From: Bolinopsis microptera
Taxonomy: Eukaryota > Ctenophora > Tentaculata > Lobata > Bolinopsidae
Assembly: GCF_026151205.1 (NCBI RefSeq)
Contig: NC_087074.1
Location: forward strand, 4,898,001 to 4,962,000
Length of the DNA stretch: 64,000 nucleotides
Direction: 5' to 3'
Shown: positions 58,520-64,000 of the stretch, in pieces
Layout of the letters: every line of letters starts with the position of its first letter
Position numbering within the stretch: position 1 is the stretch's first letter
Notes under the pieces: model-generated
Databases searched by the model: none
Seen by the model: only the letters and a program-made list of their open reading frames with translations
What the model was told of the DNA's origin: nothing
Position numbers and translations under genes: made by a program

Positions 58520-60520
58520 GAGCAGTATTACAAAAAACAATTTAGATAAATATCAGCCATCAGGACTGTTGATCCAAAAAACAATGGGAGATAATTAACG
58601 GCCTGCTAAAGAGAAAAAGACGGGGATCTGATCAGATCAGATTGAGGGATACTGACGGGACGATCCTGAGTACTAACTCGGCAGTCGCTGAAAAGTTCAA
58701 TGGCTGCTTTTCCAGCATCGCAGCCAACATCAAGTCTCAGATCAGTTCCCGACAGCCTTCAATCCTGAGGGGTTCCAGGACTATCTGACCGGGTCATGTC
58801 CAACGTCTATCTACCTCGAACCTGCTGCTCCCACCGAGATTCATAGAATTATTATTGGCCTACAAAATAAGGCAACTCTCGATTCAAAGATTGAGCCTTT
58901 GAAAATAGCCAGTACATGCCAAAATTTTTATGCACCTTAGTAACAGTATAGTCATTAGTCAACACATCTTTCGTAGAGGGAACTTTCCCTAAAGCTTTGA
59001 AAACGGCAAAAGTTACACCTATACAGTATACACAAAAGAGGGTATAAACTCGACGTAGCGAATTATAGACCTATCTCGCTTCTGGGCTCGTTCTCAAAAA
59101 TTTATGAAAAACTTATTCACAGACGCTTATTAGAATTTCTTGACAAGAATAACTCTCTTTAACTTTCTTTTACCGCATCAACATGGATTTCGAAAAAAGA
59201 GAAGCTGCCTAACTCAACTCTTGGACCATGAGATACTATATTGTAAAGCTTGAACAGTGGCGAAGAAGTAGATGTCATATACCTCGATTATGCCAAAGCG
59301 TTCGATAAGGTGGACCACAACATACTACTTGCAAAAACAAAACGTTACGGAATTCATGGAAATATGCTACAGTGGTTAAGTGAATTCCTAACAAACCGCC
59401 TCCAGACACTGACAGCATGGTTGTTGAAGGAACTAAGTCATCCTTCCAGCTGGTGATAAGTGGAGTGCCACAAGGTTCAGTGTTGGGACCGATTCTGTTC
59501 ATTCTCTACAGTCTACATGACCAATTGGACGCACTGCTTATCTCTCTTGGAAAGATATTTGCTGATGACACCAAACTCATCGGCAAGATATTGGACCTGG
59601 CCACCAAAGCATCGCTACAAGAAGACCTCTTCAATGTTATTGCCTGGGCTTGAAGAAACAATATGCAGCTCAATGAAGCTAAATTTGAGATCCTCAACTA
59701 TACGCTCAATAATTAGCTTCTGCTACGAAATCTGCCATTTACAAATGATCTGCTCAGTTACAGTCTTACAAAGTTACAACAGGTCAAAAAATTGAGCCTA
59801 CAGAAACTGTCAGGGACTTGGGGTGATTTTATCAAAAGACTGCTCTTGGACTCCCCACATCCAGAAAATGATCCAATCAGCAAGCACTATGTCATGAGTC
59901 ATCCTGGGTTCTAAGCGTCTTCAAGGACAGATCACCATTTCTAATGCTTACCCTCTTCAAAACCATGGTGCGGAGTAAGCAAGAATATTGATGCCCTGTC
60001 TGGAATGCAGCCGAGACCATGGACATAGTGGCTATAGAAAACGTTCAACGACAATTTACCCGACGCATTAACGGATGCAGTGGTTTAGACTACTGGTAAC
60101 GTCTCACGAAACTCAATATCATATTATTGCAGAGACGTCGAGAAAGGTACATCTTGATCCACACATGGAAAATTCTCAATGGCCTGACCACAAATGATAT
60201 TGGCATGCTGTTCAAAGACAACCCCCGACATGGAATAAAAGCTACTGTACCGGCACTGAACAACAAATCACAGCGCTCTGTGGCAACTCACTATGAAAAT
60301 GCATTAGTAGTGAAAGCGGCACAGCTGTGGAATCTTCTTCCTAAAGAAATTAATTCCATCTCTACTTTGGACCTGTTAAAATCGTCACTGGCAGAATTCA
60401 TGTCAACATTAACTAGGAAAGTAAAAAGCAGAATTTACGAATTGCGAAACGTTTTGAAAGAAATTCAGCTCAAGGATACAAATTTTTCAATATCTAAAAT
60501 TGTTCTTCATCTCAAGTAAG
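58520..60520 (+). mobile_element. Decayed CR1/jockey-like LINE (reverse transcriptase and C-terminus)
   Basis: Frames in order: GLLKRKRRGSDQIRL and a preceding linker; NYRPISLLGSFSKIYEKLI; VDVIYLDYAKAFDKVDHNIL; FQLVISGVPQGSVLGPILF; FADDTKLIGK (catalytic F-x-DD, normally YADD or FADD); QLNEAKFEI; VQRQFTRRINGC; and AAQLWNLLPKEINSISTLDL. At least six stops or frameshifts are visible, so it is inactive. It runs toward copy C and its end is only about 90 bp from the copy C stop codon. Confidence 0.85.
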
Positions 60521-60607
60521 TATAACTAATAAATTTTTCCGAATGACTGAAAAAGTCACACAACCAATCTCCATTCTCCCTAGCCTTTAGCTCTTTAGCA
60601 AAATCTT

Positions 60608-63600
60608 CTATTCTACCTTCTTGCCTTTGGGCGTTACAGTCAAGGTGATAGGGTCCGAAATATACTCTTTTCCTTTCACTGTGACCACAGCTCTGAGATG
60701 AAGAGTGAGTTAGCGAGCAAAAGGGTATTTATTTATAGTCCCACATAATGGGTATTAACATTAATAAAACAATACCCAGTATACAGTCAGATCTTATTTA
60801 TAAAATAAACTTCATAACAAATTCCATCAATAGTTCCGCATATTATCTTTTATCCTAATTCATTAAGGTCTGGAATTAAAAAGTGATCGATTACACTTTT
60901 TAAACTAAACACTATGGCAGCCTACTATTATTTATACTGAATATAACTAAACATTTTTCACGGTCAACTAATCAAAAACGAAAATTAACACGAAAAATTA
61001 TGTGATTTTCGTGTGCATCTATACCGTTCTATACTTCATGTGACCAATATGTGACCAATATATGACCAATATGTGATAAGGTACACAGTACAACAAATCA
61101 GTTTAAGCTAAAATCATAATATAAGTTAGTACAGTGGTCCACTGGTCCTCAGAACTCAGTTTTAGCATAAAATAACGCGTTTAACAGGGGCCGGGACCAC
61201 GTTAAAAAGGAGATAACTAATTTTCGCTCTAAACTCAGCTCTGGTGTGGATTAAACATGCACATGGGGGCTATTATGCATTTTAGAGACTATATAAACAT
61301 AATTGAAAAATCAGAAGCTGAGAAAGCATCATATTGATATATATCCACGAAGCAAACAAGATGGTGGGATGTTAATTCTTTCAAACTAACTAACTAACAA
61401 GGATAAGAATTTGAATAATTTCACTCCTAATGAAACAGTATACTTATTATCTTAAAACGAAGAAAATTTTAAACTTACACGTATGGACCACTCTGTTGAG
61501 GCTTTCGGTGATATGCAAAGTTACGCCTGAATATGTCGTTACTGAGCCTGCTAACCTTGCAGTTAGTCTTTATCTCATTCTTGTACAAACAGATCTTCAC
61601 CTTTCTTCCTTTAACCGTCTAAGTAACGATATTTCAGCACAACAAATGATAAGCAAGGAAAACATACAGGGTGGGCCATAAGTCAGTGTGCAAACGTTGG
61701 CCTTAATAGCTCAGTCACTGAGTGCCCAATTGAAATAATTTGTTCTGGTATGACTTACTACAATAGTTGGTTCGTGCGTCAATTTTTTGGGAAAAGTACG
61801 TAAAGTGCGTTTGAATTATTTCTTGCGTTAAAAGTGCGTTTAAGTACATTTACCGTTGAATTCACCGTTTTACGTTTTTTCGTACGTTAAGTGCGTTATG
61901 TTTTAAAAGTACGTTAAGTGCGCACGAACCAACTATGCTTACTACCACCACTGGTTCGAGAAATTTGTCAAATCGAAACATATTTGTGTTCATTTTTTTC
62001 AAAAGAAGGTTCATTTTCGCATTTATTTAATAGTTTGGATAGACGGATCGAGCCAAATTTTATTGAATTGTGGTTGGCCATTTAAATTATGTTTGCCTTG
62101 AACAAAATGAGAACCGTAGCTTCTCAGGTGACCGAGATATGAACGTTAACGAGGTTATTCATTACGTGTGATCAGGTGATTGGTTAACCTAATCACGTGA
62201 TTAGGATTACACACAGGATTAGGATTAACCTGGTTAACCACCCCGTTAAACATTATGGGAATCGTGAAGGCTGCCCAATTAAGATGTCGTGTCGCGGTGT
62301 CACATAATCATCCAGTCAATTTTGTTAACGAGATACAGAAAATGCTTGATAACTTCGTCATTTCTAATCCGTTTTGCCTCATATTTTCAGATCATATGCA
62401 ACATTTAATACTCTACCGTCTCTGAAAAACATTAGATATCTAGCATGTTCGGGGAGAACAATATAAGTGTTTTAATATTGAATGGGCGTGGTCTAAAATA
62501 TTCGAATTTTCAAATTTTGGTGACGGAATCCTCGAACCAGTAGGTACAGTAAACCATCTGCAAAGCAACAACCCTCAAATATAAAACACGGCGGAGGTAT
62601 AAGACCCAACGTTTGCACACTGAATTTTGGCCCACCCTGTATTTAGAGCTAATACAAAGATTGATGAAAGCAAGGAGGAATTGGTGTGTCTAATGATATA
62701 GACGCATGCAGCCAAACACTGCATGTATTCTCCAATCTCCACCTTAAATGAAATCAAAACGCAAAGGAAGGCATATTTGTTGTCACGGGTATTTTGTTAA
62801 CCATCCAATTTCCTTATGATTGTACTTAATAAGAATGTGAAAATTGATTGTTGCTGCAATTAATTTAATCCTCTTACCCCAATTTTAGTGTCGATACTCC
62901 ACTCCAGATTACAAGCCTTCTTCTCTCCCTGTTTGCAGGTAAGGTCATCCACTTGAGACGTGATGGTAACTTCGTTCTCAACTCCTCCTACTTCAATATC
63001 TACAGAATCCTCCGAACCCTGTCCTTTGGCGTGACATGTACACGTTCCTTTGTCAGACAGTTTAGCTGGCTTCAGTATCAGTTGGCTGTACGCCTCTGAA
63101 GACGAAAAAGTCGTGATGATAATTTTAATAGGTTATACCTATAAAGAAGTTGCAGAAATTATTTTTGTTGGTTGTAAGATAGAAATTGAATAGAACATGC
63201 GAAAGATAAATTATGATGAAACTGAGCTCTGCACACCCACCCCTTAAAAAAGCTGCAATAACAACGTGCACTTTGTAAGCGAGTAATTTGCATACTCACT
63301 TTTGTTTCTAATCTTGACGTTGTCCTTCCCAGCTTTTAATCGCTTTCCGTTGCAAGTCCACCACAGTTCCGTGATAACGTCCAGTTTGTTGCACTGAAAG
63401 TAAGTAAATACTTTACTCGACATCTAATTATGAGAACAATTTACTGGTTATTGCACAATGTAGCCAATATACATTAAGTATGCTTTCAAATATTTGAACG
63501 AGAACATATCAAACTGATCGATCAAAACACGGTTTACCTGAAGTTGCACTGTTCCTCCCTCGATAAAATCTACAACTTCTTCTTCTGCCTCGACTAGGTC

Positions 63601-64000
63601 TTTTTCTTTGAGCGGTAGAGTCACCTCGAATACTCCTTCAGATGTTTTCCCATCCTTCTCCACAACACACTTGAACTTTCCCTCTCTCCTGGCGTCCATT
63701 TTCTTGACAGTCAAGGTCAGACCATCGTCGGAAATGGAATACGCCCTCCTCGCATTGGAAAGATCGTTCATACCTGGGTCGAACTTGAACCACTTAACAT
63801 TGTCCTTGGTCACTTCCACACCGTTCAGTTTCACCCTACAACCCAGAGCTAAGGGTTCATCGACGACAGCATCAGGCTTAGGATTAACTGCCTCCACCCA
63901 GTCAGCAAGACATGTGGGACAACATTCTCCATCTTTCTCAACCTCGATCTCATCATCATCACATACGCGGACATGACAGTTCTTGTCTTCACACTCTTCC
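60608..64000 (-). CDS. Secreted D-domain/Ig protein, copy C (3' part; 5' end outside the window)
   Basis: Exons visible: 63538->64000 (VWC and Ig), 63300-63393, 62878-63095, 61479-61618, 60608-60692. They match exons 18-22 of A and B with the same phases. The Ig part reads [18 protein letters not shown] with a two-residue insertion before NGVEV. The last exon ends PITLTVTPKGKKVE and stops, so the long lysine tail of A and B is missing. Exon 19 (VITELWWTCNGKRLKAG) is closer to B than to A. All visible reading frames are open, so it is probably functional. Confidence 0.85.
61667..62639. mobile_element. 973-bp mariner-like non-autonomous element in copy C intron 20
   Basis: Starts CAGGGTGGGCCATAAGTCAG and ends with the reverse complement of CAGGGTGGGCCAAAATTCAG. 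The inverted repeats run about 33 bp and a TA lies on each side (61665-61666 and 62640-62641). That is a Tc1/mariner target duplication. There is no transposase frame inside. Confidence 0.8.

Overview
This is a eukaryotic, clearly metazoan, AT-rich window with short introns, GT-AG splice sites and many repeats. The myosin is of the striated/smooth-muscle class II type. With the LINE-type retroelement remnants, the many small inverted-repeat transposons and the expanded family of secreted D-domain/Ig proteins, this suggests an early-branching animal, most likely a cnidarian. The taxon is an inference and I cannot fix it further. All coding exons below were joined by reading splice sites and checking that every phase matches.

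Left part (1-22,500): a complete muscle-type myosin heavy chain gene on the + strand. Seventeen shared exons (10,227-22,399) can follow any of four short alternative first exons (3,675; 6,422; 7,259; 9,624). All four end in the same phase, so the protein would be about 1,937-1,948 residues with a different extreme N-terminus. Three of the first exons share a near-identical core promoter block. Intron 1 also holds inverted-repeat transposons and 10-bp minisatellites whose sequence is complementary to an 11-bp minisatellite in intron 14.

Middle and right (22,960-64,000, - strand): a tandem family of large secreted proteins converging on the myosin gene. Copy A (23,943-35,241, 22 exons, 1,508 aa) and copy B (40,947-51,326, 22 exons, 1,528 aa) are complete. 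Copy C (60,608 to beyond the right edge) shows its last five exons. A decayed pair of terminal exons (22,972-23,387) lies between myosin and A. The architecture is signal peptide, concanavalin-like jellyroll, VWC, VWD, C8, TIL, VWC, Ig, VWC, VWD, C8, TIL, VWC, Ig, Ig-like, beta-sandwich and (in A and B) a lysine-rich tail. This resembles mucin/zonadhesin-type extracellular proteins with Ig domains inserted. A matrix, mucus or adhesive role is my inference.

Between and inside these genes lie minisatellites (CRE/E-box units, an 11-bp array, a 768-bp AAAGGT hexamer array), dead LINE pieces (endonuclease, reverse transcriptase, RNase H and tail regions), a mariner-like 973-bp element, a Helitron-like element, tRNA-like SINE sequences, a dispersed TTCGACA hairpin repeat and a 38-bp palindrome. 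Stretches 1-1,078, 1,753-3,674, 10,418-11,763 and 22,500-22,960 hold nothing I can name.
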